From: Pezicula radicicola
Lineage: Eukaryota; Ascomycota; Leotiomycetes; Helotiales; Dermateaceae
Length of the DNA stretch: 64,000 nt
Direction: 5' to 3'
NCBI GenBank assembly: GCA_003008705.1
Contig: PDUO01000063.1
Span: forward strand, 70,548 to 134,547
The position numbers and the translations under genes were made by a program. Under the pieces are notes generated by a model that saw nothing but the letters and a program-made list of their open reading frames with translations, had not been told where the DNA came from and ran no database searches. Shown piece by piece: positions 21,362 through 34,184 of this stretch; the first letter of the stretch is position 1, and every line of letters starts with the position of its first letter.

Positions 21362-23164
21362 CCACGCCTTCTCTTTGCAGAGAACTTGAACTGATGGGCT
21401 TTGTCTTTTATTTCAAGAAAGGCAGTACCTCCCTACCTTATCAGCGTTCCAGCCCTTTTGCATCGATGCAATCCCCCACCTTTCTCTACCGGTATATTTC
21501 CATATCGGTCGAACCTTACTTAGTACAGCACCAGTAGTACATTATTCGTACGAAGTACAATCACCAAATCCATCTCGGCACTCGCCTACAAAATCTCACA
21601 ATGACAAGGTCCATGCACCTGCTTACTTTCTCCTGCTGTCTTGAGCTTATTCGGAAAGTCACTGCAACCATCAGATGGCTCTAGACGGTGCAAATTTTTG
21701 TATTCGTATAATACAAGTCCAACATAAAAGCAATAAATGAACCTGCAGAAGTTGGGAGGCATTCAGGCTGCAGTTCTTTGTCAAGTTCCTGTAGCCAACC
21801 ACCGCCAAGATAAAGATCAGATCGCCGGCCGGGGAAAACCTCGAAAGCTTCAAATTGCTTAATTGATAGCTTGTCCCCTGTCAATCAGGATAGCTTTACG
21901 ACTGATTGCGCCCTTCTACAGTACCTTCCCCTTCAAGTCTTAGCTCGGCATCTCGTGTCGCAGTACAGCGGGATCTGAAGCCGTGTATTGGTTCTCGGGA
22001 TCGCTCGACTTTATTACCTTGGACATTTAGAATACCGGAGCTGCTACAGTACTGATGTGGCACTGATGTGGCACTGTATCAAAGGACGTGCCTCCTTCCT
22101 CAATTCCAGAATCCAGGTCAACCATAGTTGTATGGAGACCATATAGTACCGCCCACAGGTCTACTATGCCACTTGTTAATGATACAGTACGGTGCCAGTG
22201 GTACAGTTACAGCTTCTGTATTGCTGCAGCCATTGGTACGGCCGCGTGTACAGTAAATTTACCGTTATGGCCGTGCGTTGCTATGGTGGGGAAGCGCAAA
22301 CCGCAACCACTTTCAGCAAGGAACTCAGGAACTCAGGAACTCGCCAAACGGGCAAAGTTGGCCATGGCTCGAGTATGGAATCACGGAGATATGGTAGGGT
22401 ATGTTCTTGTGACCACTATCTACGCCTTCCGAAAAACAAGCGGAAAATCCGGTGATGCGGCGAAGTAAGTACGAAGTCGTATTGTTCTCTTCGCCTTCTA
22501 GAAGAAGACAAGAACATCTTTTCAAAGGAAGGTCATGCATGGGTCACCACTTATTCCCGAAAGCCAACGCCTTTCTTCTGCAAGCCAAGTCTTGCCAAAA
22601 AAGCTTGTCTTTTTCCAACAAAAATATGCTTTCCTTTCCCTTTAAAGTAGTTTTAAAGATAGGAACTTATATTGCCGTGCAAGCGGGTATGTTGGACAGT
22701 GAGGACACCCATTGACTCGTTGCCACTTAGATGCACCCATGTCGTTCTCTTATCTTCACGGCGAGATTGTTCTAATGCAGCTGTCGCAAATTTATCTCGC
22801 AGAGAGACGAAGTTCCAACGTCAAATCAAAAGCTTGCTTACATGGGATAAATGATATAGGAGGGTCTCGATTTGTCTGAGATATGTGTCGATCATATCTT
22901 CGTTGTCCCCCAAACCCTGGTGTTGGCATGGCCTTCTCTGAATCTCTGGAAACAGACTTCTGGATAGAGTTAGATAGACTTATGCACCTGCCACATTTAA
23001 TGGTAACCCCGGAAGATCACCCCTCAATCCTTTTTCTTATCGTAGTGTTCAGAATCATGCGTCTCTACATAATGTAAGTCTCTCGTCTCAATTCCTTCGA
23101 GCTGTTCAGCATCGTCTCACACCTCCTTTCTCTCTATTTCACGCTTTGCGACTCAACAGCAAGT

Positions 23165-25678
23165 ATGGTGGAAATCAACGACACCGCTCCGGCGCACGAC
23201 AGTACTGTCAATGAGAAAGGTGACATCAGCTATATGAAAGATCCAGAGGCATATGTGTACGCTGCAACGCCAAGTAATACATCTGAGAAGCAAGGAGCTG
23301 TCTCAAAAGATGGCAGCATCGACCCCGAGATGGCAGAGATCACTGCCGATACGAGTCTAGAAACAACCTTACAACTCGTTACCAAGACGCTTGATATTAC
23401 AGACGACCCAACTGAGAGCCCCTATACCTTCCGAGCCTTTTTCTTTGGCCTAGGACTTGCGGCGTTCGGAGCAGTTATTGCTGAAATCTTCTACTTCAAG
23501 CCACAGACAGTCTCGGTTAATGTTATCTTCCTTCAAATTATCGCTTTTTGTTTTGGAGAGGCAACGACTTTAATCCCTCAATGGGGCCCCGTCGGCCGAT
23601 TCCTCAACCCTGGCCCTTTCAATCAGAAGGAACATGTTTTCATCACAATCCTCGCTTCTTCTGGAGCTGTTAGTGCTCTTGGTACTGAACAATTGGCTGT
23701 GCAATCTCTCTACTATAACGAAACGCCCAATCCAGCTTCAGCTATTTTCCTGCTCTTATCCTCTCAGATGCTTGGTTATGGATTCCTAGCTGTAAGATCT
23801 CGTATTTTGGGTCCAATTCTGTATACTAATAAAAGTCTGCTTAGATAATGAGAAAACTATTCGTGTACCCAACAAAAATGCTGTGGCCAACTCAGCTTCC
23901 CCTCGCTTCTCTCTTCCAATCTCTGCATCTCAACAAGGATCTTGCCAAGAAACGTCTAAGGGTCTTTTGGTGGGTTTGTGGATTCGTTATCGTTTGGGAG
24001 CTCGTCCCTGAATACATCTTCCCATTGACTGCCGGCATATCGATCTTTTGCCTTGCAAACCAACACTCGGCAGCTTTCACCTACCTCTTTGGTGGTGCCA
24101 ATGGTGATGAGGGTCTTGGGTTCCTCAGCTGGTGCATGGACTGGCAATATGTCGGTACGACATCATTGATTCTTCCCATGAACACCCTTTTCAATCAATT
24201 TATTGGATACATCGGATGCATTGCACTAACAACGGGAATTTACTGGGCCAACCTTTGGGTAAGCTATAATTCTGTCCTTTCGAATCTTGTTGAGACTAAC
24301 TTAGAGTAGAACGCCAGGGATTTCCCTTTCATGGCGCAAGATCTGTTCACTGCGAACGGTTCACAATATAACCAAACGGAAATCTTGGGCCCAGACAATA
24401 CAGTTGATCCAGCATTGCGAGACGCTTATGGCCTTCCATGGTTCGCAACTTCCAATGCTATGTCTCTTCTAGTTCTGAATGTTGGGATTACGGCCGCTGT
24501 CGTCCACATCATCTGTTGGAACTGGGAGGATGTTCGAAGCATCTTCGTCTGGGCTAAACCTGCGGCTTTGAAGGCACATATCAAGGAAGCTCGTGCAGAT
24601 GGACGATACAAATTCTGGAAGGATAGCACTTATGTTGAGAAATTCCCTGGAACCGAAAATGATCCCCATTTTGCGGCTATGAGAGCATACAAAGAGGCTC
24701 CTAGTTGGTGGTACCTTGCCGTTCTTGTCTTTGCGCTCGTAGTTGGTCTTATTTGCACATACCAACAGAAGACAGCTCTTCCATGGTGTAAGTAGTAACT
24801 CCTACCGAAAACTCAAATTTTACTAACCAATAATAGGGGCATTCCTCCTGGCCTGTCTCCTCTCATTCTTCCTTCTCATATTTTACGCTCCTCTATACGC
24901 CATCACCGGATTCTACTACCAGCCAGTCTCCGCCGTGCAAATGATCGGTGGCTACATGGTTCCAGGAAAGCCGGTAGCAAACATGATGTTCACGCTTTAC
25001 GGCTCAAACTCCATGGTACAAGGCCTACTCATGCTATCAGATCTCAAGCTAGCACAATACGCCAAACTCCCACCTCGAGCAACCTTCCTAGCACAAATGC
25101 TAGGTACGATTGTAGGCGCCATTCTCAACTGGGTAATGATGAACTCAATTGTCAAGAACCAACGCGAAACCCTGCTCAGTGTCGAAGGAACCAATATCTG
25201 GTCTGGGCAAAATGTGCAGACTTATAATGCTCAAGCTGTTGCGTGGGGAGGTGTAGGAGATAAAATTTTCAGTCATGGTGGAGTTTACCAAATGGTTCCA
25301 ATCGGTCTCGCAATCGGAATCTTCGCACCACTTCCATTCTGGATCGGTCATAAATTCTTCCCAAAGCTCGGTTTGAACAGATTTAATACCTCTATCATCT
25401 CTACATGGCTCGGTTGGCTTTCCGTCGGAATCAACTCCTCTCTTCTTCCATACTTCGTCTTCGGTGTCTTCAGCCAGGGATATCTGAGAAGATACAGAGC
25501 CGTGTTGTTCGCTAAGTGGAATTTGATCGTCACTGCAGCTATAGGTGGAGGTGTTCAAATCATCGTTTTCATTTTGACTTTTGCGGTGTTTGGTGGGAGT
25601 GGTGAGGCACATAATTTCCCTACTTGGTGGGGTAATAATATTAATGGGAATGTGGATCGTTGTTTGTATACTAATTAG
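23165..25678 (+). CDS. Oligopeptide transporter, OPT family
   Basis: Proton-coupled importer of small peptides (Isp4/Opt1 group) in the plasma membrane. Four exons (23165-23791, 23845-24258, 24310-24787, 24837-25678) give 786 aa. After a hydrophilic ~75-residue cytosolic N-terminus come the family signatures DDPTESPYTFRAFFFGLGLA, EATTLIPQWGPVGRFLNPGP, WPTQLPLASLFQSLH, IFCLANQHSAAFTYLFGG, GIYWANLWNARDFPFMAQDL, FYYQPVSAVQMIGGYMVPGK and a C-terminal tail NFPTWWGNNINGN. Twelve to sixteen membrane spans are expected. Every intron restores a conserved block, so the gene looks intact. A long open frame exists on the opposite strand (25145-25873), but it is a codon-bias shadow. Confidence 0.95.
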
Positions 25679-25902
25679 AGCATTCACGAATTTTGCATAT
25701 ATGCATCGAAGGAGAGAGGCGTTGTTGGGGATATTTAGTGGGTTGATGTTTGATGAAGAAAAGATTATGGCATTTAGATGATGTATGTGACTTGGCATAG
25801 ATGAAATATAACGATGCAAAACACAATTTCCCGAAACCAAAACAAAGTTATCATTCTTTAAACGCCTAGCCAAAGTACATCAAGAACATTGTTCTTGGAA
25901 AC

Positions 25903-26349
25903 TTAAGGACGTAATCTCTGCAACCGTTCTAAACCTCGTTCTCTAACCAAAAGCCACCCTCTTCTATCTAGTTCGCCAAGTATCTCTAACACCCAATCCC
26001 GGCAGTTCCACTCAGAGTCGATATTGTTAACAGGCCAGGAATTCATCATTCTACGGACTCGGCGCAAGTGCTTCCAACGGATTCTGCCCAAAAAAATTGT
26101 CACTTGGTGCAGACGGGACTTGTTAGGAGCACAGCTCCATCTCGCAGGGCTAACATAGTAGCCGTAGCCGTCATTGTTATTATTGACTTGGTGGAGGCTG
26201 GTAGAGCGACCACGGGGAGGGAGAAGGTGTATGGCCCAATGGCCGGTCTTATAGACGGAGACGTCGAGGTTCGTTTCGACATTGAGAGGGTGGTATTTGG
26301 GGAAGCGAGGAGGAGACTGGGAGAGTCGTCTGCCAGGGCGGGAGGCTAA
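25903..26349 (-). pseudogene. Fragment of a fungal WNCRxWV-type protein (DUF6914-like)
   Basis: Minus-strand frame open from about 26349 to the stop at 25903, without an ATG. It reads YKTGHWAIHLLPPRGR, then TIFLGRIRWKHLRRVRRMMN and SEWNCRDWVLEILGELDRRG. The order of a GHWAI strand followed by the WNCRxWV...L segment matches a common fungal family of unknown function that I associate with DUF6914. No start codon or upstream exon could be placed, so it is either the last exon of a gene whose 5' part I missed or a fragment. The C-terminal part looks well preserved. Confidence 0.4.
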
Positions 26350-27210
26350 CCGTACCCTAATGGGCGAACGAATAACCCGTCGGTTTCTATATCTGTTTTA
26401 GCTATTGACATATATCCCAGAGCCTAGGATTCTTACGCCATGTGGCCTAGGATAGCAGGTCCACCAGCGGAAGTAAGGCTCAAAAATACTATAATAAACG
26501 TACACTAATAGTAAAAGACACCAACAATAGTAATAACACAGCGAGACGGTATGCACTGCATTGATATTGATGCTTAACCAGGAAAACAGTCCCTAGAACT
26601 CAAGATTCACTATTTACGGAACGTATGTTAAGGTTTACACTCTAAGTTCTATACATATAGAAAGAGCGGATGTGCCTTGGATACTATGATTCTACTCAAG
26701 CCTTTATTAAATTATACTATAATTATATCTTGACTAGTATAACAAGCGGCCTAAAAATATAGTTGTGCGCCTACAAAAGATATTTGTAATTGTGTTGGCG
26801 TTAGAAGTCTTAAGTTATCAGTGTTGTTTTCAAATACCAACCTAAGTTGTGTGTCGCAATGTGTGAGTCGTGAGTTGTATACACCCCTTTTAGCTAGCTT
26901 TTCCCGCTCTCTTTGCTCTTTATAGATCCTAGCAGAATATAACCACCTTTGCAACTATAATTATATGTTGAGAAAGGGGGAAAGATTCTATCATGTGATA
27001 TGTACTGGCATTTTTTATGGAGATGACCTGCAACACTCGCAGTAGATAAAGCGCTGAGGTTAACATGTCTTTACTATTAGTACATAAGCTCTTCCCATGG
27101 CATAAGCTTCTATTATCCTTGCTACTAACTAAAGCCTCTACCCTTCTGATTTTGCGGCCCCCCTCCCACCTCCATATCATTCCTAGCCTTTTAAGCTCTG
27201 CTTTCGGGCT
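26350..27210. other. AT-rich stretch with dispersed repeat copy
   Basis: No gene is supported. 27062-27136 is an inverted, decayed copy of a sequence found at about 40080-40151 (see findings). The remainder is AT-rich. Confidence 0.5.
27062..27136 (-). repeat. Dispersed repeat, partial copy
   Basis: Read on the minus strand it aligns with 40080-40151 through AGAAGCTTATGCCATGGGAA against AGAAGCTTGTGCGATGGGAA, and GAGCTTATGT against GAGCTTGTGT. Most differences are transitions. Nature unknown. Confidence 0.6.
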
Positions 27211-28289
27211 TTAGACGTCGATAATCTTATAAAGAAAAGTCGAAATATCATCTACACCATATTTCGAATGAATCCAATGACCTCCATCTTCATATTCCTT
27301 CCAGGTTACATCAAATCCTAGATTCTTGATGTTTTTGTGCAAGCCTTGGCCGTGGGTGAAAGGGACAGTCTGTACAAAGATTTTGAGTTAGTAATTATTT
27401 ATTGAAGAATTTTGAAAGAAGAGAAACGGAAACGGGTAATAAAAACTCTAAAAACACGTACCTCGTCATCCTGTGAGTGAGCTAGAAAAACCGGGGTTTT
27501 GACGACTGGCTCTTGGCATATACATAAGGTACCGAGCATTGTTTCCAGGTCGTTAGTATCCAATGTTGTAGTATCGATAGGTCTTTTAGAAACTGATATG
27601 AGTTGCTCATCTGCCTGCTTGTCTTTGGAGATGTGCAAAATTGTCTGAATGTGTCGTGATATTTCTTCATTGTTTTTGCTGGAGCTCCAGGGAATAGTTT
27701 CGATAAGACTTTGAAATGGGAGCCAGCTAGACAAGCCGATGAAACCTCCAAGATTCAAGCCAGAGGAAAGAAGAGTGTGGATAGCAGTTGCGCAACCTTG
27801 ACTAATCCCTCCAAGAATGATTCGTTCTAGGGGAACTATTTCTGCTTCTTCTCGAATGATGTTGACAATATCTCGAATGCTCTCTTGCAACCCAGGAATC
27901 ATTAATTCTTGCTTGTCGTCGGGGTCTTTTATATCCCAGACATCGAACCATTGGGATATGATTTCTTCGCCTTTCAGTAATTCTGCGAATGAGCTAGAGC
28001 TAAATTCAAAGTCTCTTTGTGCTGAGTATCGAAGTTTTGCTGTTGGGAAGACCCACTTGACCGAAGGGAACATTTCAGCTAGAGAACTACCCTCCGAAGC
28101 TTTGCTGTCGAAGAAATATTGGGCTAAATCTTCGCCAAAGTCCTCACGGCCATGAAGAAAGATGATGGTATGAGTATGCTTGTCTCCCAAAGGGGCAATA
28201 ATAGTGGTAGCGTCGCTAGGAACATCATCGTCTGTGGGAACGTTCATCGTGGGAGTGTTGGTGGTAGAAGCGCTGAGAGTGCTTGCCAT
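27211..28289 (-). CDS. Alpha/beta-hydrolase, acyl-protein thioesterase/carboxylesterase-like
   Basis: Serine hydrolase of the phospholipase/carboxylesterase (APT1-like) family, likely cytosolic. Two exons (28289-27462 and 27369-27211) give 328 aa. After a Thr/Ser-rich N-terminus comes HTIIFLHGREDFGEDLAQYF (oxyanion region). The nucleophile elbow GGISQGCA holds the catalytic Ser at about residue 162. FLAHSQDDE supplies the Asp immediately before the intron. Exon 2 carries WKEYEDGGHWIHSKYG with the catalytic His. The full triad is present. Fungal members are often weakly characterised; thioesterase or lysophospholipase activity is inferred from the family only. Its upstream region borders the duplicated segment that contains the orphan gene at 28868. 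Confidence 0.9.
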
Positions 28290-28867
28290 ATTAACGGCGG
28301 CTTAGTCCAATTGAATCAGGGTATCCAAATCCAAAACTCGCAAGTGTGAAAAAATTGTAAATAGCGAATTTTTAGCGTCAAAGATAGCTAAATCGAGGGT
28401 GGGAGTTCGAATGTGTCCGAATGTGTCCGAATGTGTCGCGACTAGTGAGATATTTAGAGTTAGAGAACGAAAACTCTGGAAACTACTAACCAGAGCTCAG
28501 ATTTTCGGTTTGGTTCGGAAGTTAGAGTAATGATTCGTAGAATTTAATGTTTCGGTGGTTTAGTCGTTTGGGGATGATTTTTAAAGGAAGAAGGAAGGAG
28601 AGCATTGGTGGGAAGCCTTCTTATATACCTAGAGGTCTCGTAGTAAAGACGCTAGTTGACAAGGGCTAACACCACTAGTTCAATGACGGATTTCTATTTC
28701 GACTGACAGGAATCATAACTCATCTACTTATTAACAAAACTTTACCAAATCCTCGTACAGTAAATTCATTACACCTCCCAATCCAATCCAATCCAATCCG
28801 CTAGTACAACAAAAGTTACAAACCTTTTACCAATCAGTTCTCTCTTCTCCGAAGATATATCCACAAA

Positions 28868-29481
28868 ATGCTTTCGAACATCACAAAGTTTATCAACAAA
28901 ACTACATCAAATCCTCGCACAATAACTTCACTACTCCTAACCCGACAAAATCCAGTCCATTACTTCAACAAAAATTACAAACCTTTTATCTATCCATCAC
29001 CTCTCTCTATTCCTAAGATACATAGTCGTAAACTTCATAAAATGTCTCCTCTTATATGAGGACCCAGCCTTAGAGGCCTACATAATAAACGAACTATTAT
29101 AAGACTATTTGAAAACCCGTTATTGAATCCTCGACCGACAAAATCATTATTATGTCACTCTACGATAAAGAAGTGGCAACCTTTAATTAAAACAACTTGC
29201 AAAAACTTAGCCTGGTTCCTTGCATGGGCTATTATAGTAGATATGTGGACAGTGTAAGAACTTATCAACCTATCATCATTCTACAAAACGCATTGTATAC
29301 TAATGCTTTATTTAGCGGTCTGAATCAGATGAGACGTTATATATTTGGATAGCGTTTGGGCAACCCGGGGCAATATGAAGAGAATGTATCGCAAAACTGG
29401 CGTACGAGAAATTGGGGCATGGAATCGTGGTACTGGGTAAGAATTTTGTTGGTAACAGTTGTAGTGTTATTCTTCAATTGA
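28868..29481 (+). pseudogene. Broken copy of duplicated orphan gene
   Basis: Paralogue of the gene at 36000-36637, sharing the same intron. The first exon (ATG 28868) encodes MLSNITKFINKTTSNPRTIT and YKPFIYPSPLSIPKIH. A TGA near 29057 interrupts it where the other copy reads ARG. The frame resumes with KNLAWFLAWAIIVDMWT up to the intron (about 29258 to 29314). Exon 2 (GLNQMRRYIFG) is cut by TAG where the other copy has TGG, then ends in the same WVRILLVTVVVLFFN tail. Two in-frame stops make it a pseudogene. A 10-bp unit (GAATGTGTCC) is triplicated upstream at about 28410-28437 but single in the other copy. Confidence 0.75.
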
Positions 29482-30475
29482 AATAGAGATGGGAGTAGTA
29501 GTATTTTGGAGGACAGGTCAACATTTTTTGAATACCTACCAAAATGAAGCGAGTTACCTAAATGATCTAAATAGACAACCATTCAAAATGATCTCTTGTA
29601 AACTAATTCGTACTGTACAATTGCAAGTTTAGAGCGAAGTGTTTTCCTAGCTGCCATTTTCGCTTTAGTCTTTGGGCAAAGAGCAAAGTTGGGTCCTTGG
29701 ATGATGTGGTGATGTTGCCTGATTTTGGAATTTTTTTCAAGCGTAAAGAAGTTATTTTTGAATTTCAAAAGGGCCTAAAACGTGAAGGTGGTTCCTCAAG
29801 CCAACCAAGCACCCTGCGTCCTTTCTGCCGTCAATTACATCCAGGAGGTGAAGGCTAACATTGATACTATGGAGGTGGTTTTGTGATAGAGCAGTGCAAG
29901 TTGTGAATGGCGTATCTGAATCCTTTGCTCCGTAGCTTGCTTCATATACGTCCAAAACACGAGCATAAAGCACACCATCAAGCTCCAAAGTGACACTGTT
30001 TGTCGTAGTAGCACTCTGGCTACTTTATATAAGCGATGGGATCGAGGAATAGGACTAGTATGACAAGACCAGGTTCCAGAATGCGATTTTAGCAAAAATA
30101 TCTTTGTAATCTTCATATTATTCCGCGTGCATAGCTATTCTATCTTTAAGTGTATGCACAATTCGTGTCTTCATTATCACTTATAATGAGCCCTCAAAAG
30201 CCCTGAGGACTCATGTAAATCAATATAGTGCGATCGAGTAAGTACTGATATTACACTACATATCTAAAATCTAAATTCCTACAGAGTGACACACAACAAA
30301 TTAGCAAATCCCAACTTCTAGATTAAACCGACTCATAGGTAACAGTAGCACCTCACTACCTCACCACAAACTGAGAATTAAAAGAAAAAAGAACGGAAAA
30401 GTAGCAGGAAAAATAGTATATCCAAATCCTAAGTGGGAGGGGATTGGAAAGGGATAGAGGGTAGATCAGAAGAAC
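29482..30475. other. Intergenic stretch with repeat fragments
   Basis: The duplicated segment continues to about 29575. 30047-30110 is an inverted fragment of the dispersed repeat also present near 40139-40190. Open frames on the minus strand (29752-30116) overlap in two registers and are not convincing as genes. Confidence 0.45.
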
Positions 30476-32704
30476 TTACTCGAGATCCGTTAAATCCATA
30501 AACTCTTGATTTGCAACCGGTGTATATGAATCGCCTAGCTCCGCTCTCTTTTTATCTTTTGCGGCATTGCGGCGGACAAAGAGGAGGCGCATTGTCAAGA
30601 GAAGCAGGACAGCGAAACCGTAGAGGACACAGATCTTTATGGGGGTGATATTGTTAGCAAAAAGGTCTTTCTGGAGCGTGTCTGGGAAGGATGACGATGG
30701 TTTAGGATGGTGGAAGGATAGAAATTGAAGGGGAAAGTTACAATTGTTTTAGCTGTTATGTATCTTGGTGCGTTTTTCAGATTGATTATTTGGGGACCGA
30801 TTAGGTTTCCGACGCAGTAGCCGATTACTGGTTGAGGGATAGTTGTGTTAGATTTTGTTTGGATTATAGCCGAAAGGATTGGGATAGAACATACGGTTTA
30901 CAGCGTTTATGACTGATTTTTTAGATTGTCCAGCTACCTGCAATGCGTCATGTAACATTAGCAAAACATTCAATAGTACGGGAAAAGAGGAAAGGTATAA
31001 ACAGTAAGTAGAAAAGGGGAAGTGAAAAGGGATACCATACATTACTAGAAATCATACTCAAAACTAATGTAAACGCTGTACTTGCAGTACTAGTGATATA
31101 AAAAGCAGCAAGTTGACCACCAAGATTGCCTTGTGGTAAGGTAACCATTAGGATAAAACCGAGAATGGGAATCATTAGTGCGAAGATTGACCAGTAGACC
31201 CTGTTCTTGGTTCGGTCTGCTAGATAGCAGATTAAGTTTGTAGATACTACTTGGACTGCTCCTGAGGGTGCGCCGTAGAGGAGGGATTCTTCTTTGTTTA
31301 GTCCGAAACCTAGGTTTTTGGTCAGTGAGATGGGGAAGAATGTGTTTAGGTGGGGTGTTTTGGTGGCTTGCCTTGGAGGATGATGTTTTTGAAGTTTGTT
31401 AGGGCGCCGTTTGGCTATGGTTGGTTAGCTAATATTGAGTTTGAGTCATACGAATATAGACTTACAATATTTGTGGTAATAGAGTAGATGAAAAGTAACC
31501 AAGTCTATACTCAATTAGCAAGCAACATGTATTGCTTAGCAAAAGCCCACTTACAAAAGGATCCTTCAGAGCCTCAACGACCTGATACTTCTTCAAATGC
31601 TTATTCCCTACCCCCTGCTGATTTGACCTAATCCGTTCGATAGCCATAACTTTCTCCTCCTCGGTCAAAAACCATGCTGTGGCAGGACTGTCAGGAACTA
31701 CACAGAAAAAAACAATTCCACTCAAAATTGTCAAGCTCCCAGTAAAAAGGAACATAATTTGCCAGCCAGCCAGAGTCGTATACCCATTCTTTCTGATACC
31801 AGTAGCAATAGCATAAGAAACCACAGCACCTAAAATCTGTCCGAATCCATTACAACAGAACCAGATTCCTGTTCGGAGTCCGTGCTCTTCCTTTCGCCAC
31901 CATTGTGATACTATCATTATGAAGGCTGGTGTCACACTTGATTCGAAAATTCCGAGCAGGATTCGTACAGTCATTAGTCCGCCGAAGTTGGTGCATGCTG
32001 CGTGGATCATTAGGACGCCGCCCCAGAGGACGATCTGAGTGGACAGAAATTTGGCGAGCGGGAGACGTTGGAGTGCGACTATTTTACAAGGGATTATAAG
32101 TTAGGTACTGAAGTAAAGGTGGGACTGGGTTGGACTTACTGTTGGCCGGATATTCTGCTACCAAATAACCGATGTAGAAGGCTGAGCCGAGCCAGTTGTA
32201 CTGTGTTCCAACTAGACCAGTATCTGGGATGATGTTCATAACACTGAAGTTGAAAATTAACCCACAGAACTCAAGATCTATAATCCGGGATTTTATTTAC
32301 CTCGCATAAGAAATAGTCGTCTTATCCAAAAACTGAAGCATGTACAAAACTCCAAGAATCGGCAAGATATATAAATCTACTTATTGTTAGCCTGCAAAGT
32401 ATCACAATCTCCTAGTATCAGAAAAACAAAAGAAAATACGACACTTACCAATTTTCCACAGTAACTTCCTATTCTGCTCCTTCGAATAAACAACCTTCTC
32501 TCTCGCACCTAGAAATTTCAATGCATCATCAACATCCTCAGAGGCGAAAGCTTCCTTTCTATTCTCCTCGTCACTATCAGGACTAATCGACACATTCAAA
32601 TGCTGGCCTTTCTGAATAGATACAGCATCCGTGTCCCCAGAGGCGGTCGCCTTCGAGATCTCACGCTTCTCGTCGGCTATTTCTTGGACTTCTGAAGGTG
32701 CCAT
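30476..32704 (-). CDS. MFS permease, allantoate/ACS family
   Basis: Plasma-membrane symporter of the anion:cation symporter family (Dal5/Tna1 group). It starts at ATG 32704 with an ~85-residue acidic cytosolic leader (MAPSEVQEIADEKREISKAT). The exons then read DLYILPILGVLYMLQFLDKT, WLGSAFYIGYLVAEYP, RILLGIFESSVTPAFIMIVS, QWWRKEEHGLRTGIWFCCNG, LFTGSLTILSGIVFFCVVPD, SSNVAGQSKKSVINAVNLIG, YCVGNLIGPQIINLKNAPRY and a tail ending QEFMDLTDLE at TAA 30476. About eight or nine short introns interrupt it; the last carries a TGCTAAC branch site. I checked the first intron and the last two: they join in frame, so I read the gene as intact. A 3' segment spanning 30641-30750 is intron, not the frameshift it first seems. 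Confidence 0.85.
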
Positions 32705-33419
32705 TGTGAAGATCGTCTGAAACTGGACTTCAAGGAGATTTAATGAAGATCGAAAAAGTTTACAACTTGTATTCTTGCATTATTATAGGAAAAATGTAAA
32801 ATGGGATGGTCTCTTTTGTTGACGTCGTCTCTTATCGGTGCCCAGACTTGCCGAGTGATGAAGGTTTCCTTATCTCTTGGCTATTATGATTCTGCATGGG
32901 GCCCATGAGCACTGATGATCGGTTATCCGACGTTAGAAACGCGGGGTACATAGACGGGTAATAGGGTATATACAGTAGCTTACATTCTCTGCTAAGTACT
33001 TACGAAAGCCGCAAAAGTTGTGTTGTACAGTATTACAGGTTTCGAATTAGAGTTTCTTCCACTTGTTACCTGTAGACGACCCCGCGCCATGTAAGGAAAT
33101 GTGCAGGAATGAACACAAAGTTAACTTAAACACATTAATAGAAGCATTAAAATACGGACTATCCTTAAGCCTTCGAATTCGAGTTCATGTATAGCACTGT
33201 ATCTACCGGCGGGAATTTCCTTCGGAGTTCACCGATTGTTAAATGCCAAGTCAGAGATATCAGCCGCCAAGTAACAAGATACCCCGACCAAGAATATCAA
33301 CAGTGGGAGGAATTGCCCAGATTCAACCATAGCGACACCAAAGTTGGTTTTAAATTCCGAGCTGTGAGTGGCCAGAATAGACGATCGCTTGTGTATGAAT
33401 TTCGCCTTCCGACTATTCT
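32705..33419. other. Intergenic stretch
   Basis: Promoter of the MFS permease and sequence upstream of the LINE-like insertion. Small open frames here match nothing recognisable. Confidence 0.45.
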
Positions 33420-33432
33420 CTAAAGAGCTTGG

Positions 33433-34184
33433 CTCACCTGCTCTTGTAGGCAACTCAAGGACCCTGACCACCTTGTGCGATGCCGCAAAGCCGATAGGTC
33501 TTCTCGCCACTAGCCCAAGGACCAGAAGCCGGACCTCCCACCTACAACACCCCGTGAGGGCTTCGACTATCTCTCGCGCCTTATGGTGGCCCCGTAGGAC
33601 TTCGAAAAGTTCCTTTAGGTTGCTAGGTTCTACTCTCGAATCTACACTCGTTAAACAGTGTAGTTTCTAACTTTAGACACCCTACGGGTCAGCGTGATGT
33701 ACTCCCGTGGGAACTTTCTTCTAACATCGGCAATACGCGTCGACGTAAATTTTTACTTTTATGGCACTACTTGGTTCTTTTTAGGTCTATATAGGCGTTT
33801 GGGCTTATACTCTTTTAAGGTCTCTACTTTCATTTGTATAATATATCTTTCCCTTGTTGGCTACGCTAGTCTCAACCTACTACCTCTCTTAGCATCAACT
33901 ATCGCTAGGCAGTCCTAGCTACTAAACACATACGCCTCTATAGGTAAATCTCTGAGGGATCCCTTCTTTTATGCACCTAGTGGTCCACCCCGACCGGTTG
34001 TAGGAGGTTATAGTTAACACACCTTTAGGGCTATGCCTTTTGCAAGAAATGCTTTCTAAGGTCTTACTTTTGTATATAATCCCCTAGCTTAGTACGGCCC
34101 TATACCCTTCGAGAGGTCATAGGACTACAAGTTCCACTTGTAGCCCGCCGGACGTAAATAAATATCATCATCATCATCATCATC
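33433..34184 (+). mobile_element. 5'-truncated LINE-like retrotransposon insertion
   Basis: 752 bp flanked by a perfect 12-bp direct repeat TAAAGAGCTTGG (33421-33432 and 34185-34196; 13 bp if the preceding C is counted). The insert ends in a short A/T-rich stretch followed by an (ATC)n tail at about 34163-34184, with no inverted or long terminal repeats. Target-site duplication plus a simple-repeat 3' tail plus missing coding region is the signature of target-primed reverse transcription by a non-LTR element such as fungal Tad. No reverse-transcriptase domain is readable, so only the 3' end is present. Confidence 0.7.

Larger units (their letters stand above)
20386..23164. other. 2.8-kb gene-poor region with foldback and simple repeats
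   Basis: No gene is supported. It contains a foldback element (20867-20980), an AT microsatellite (21343-21361), a duplicated CTGATGTGGCA unit near 22052-22075, and a triplicated AGGAACTC unit near 22319-22343. 20990-21300 is GC-richer than its surroundings and may be an old transposon piece. The last few hundred bases are the pyrimidine-rich promoter of the OPT gene. Confidence 0.5.

Noticed and set aside
25145..25873. 242-aa open frame on the minus strand
   Set aside because: It lies opposite the last exon of the OPT transporter, whose protein is strongly conserved; the antisense frame has no domain.
30641..30900. Apparent break in the 30-kb MFS permease
   Set aside because: Two short introns account for it; the exons join in frame through GNLIGPQ and the C-terminal helix.
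33368..33670. 100-aa frame
   Set aside because: It crosses the target-site duplication into the LINE-like insert; chance frame.
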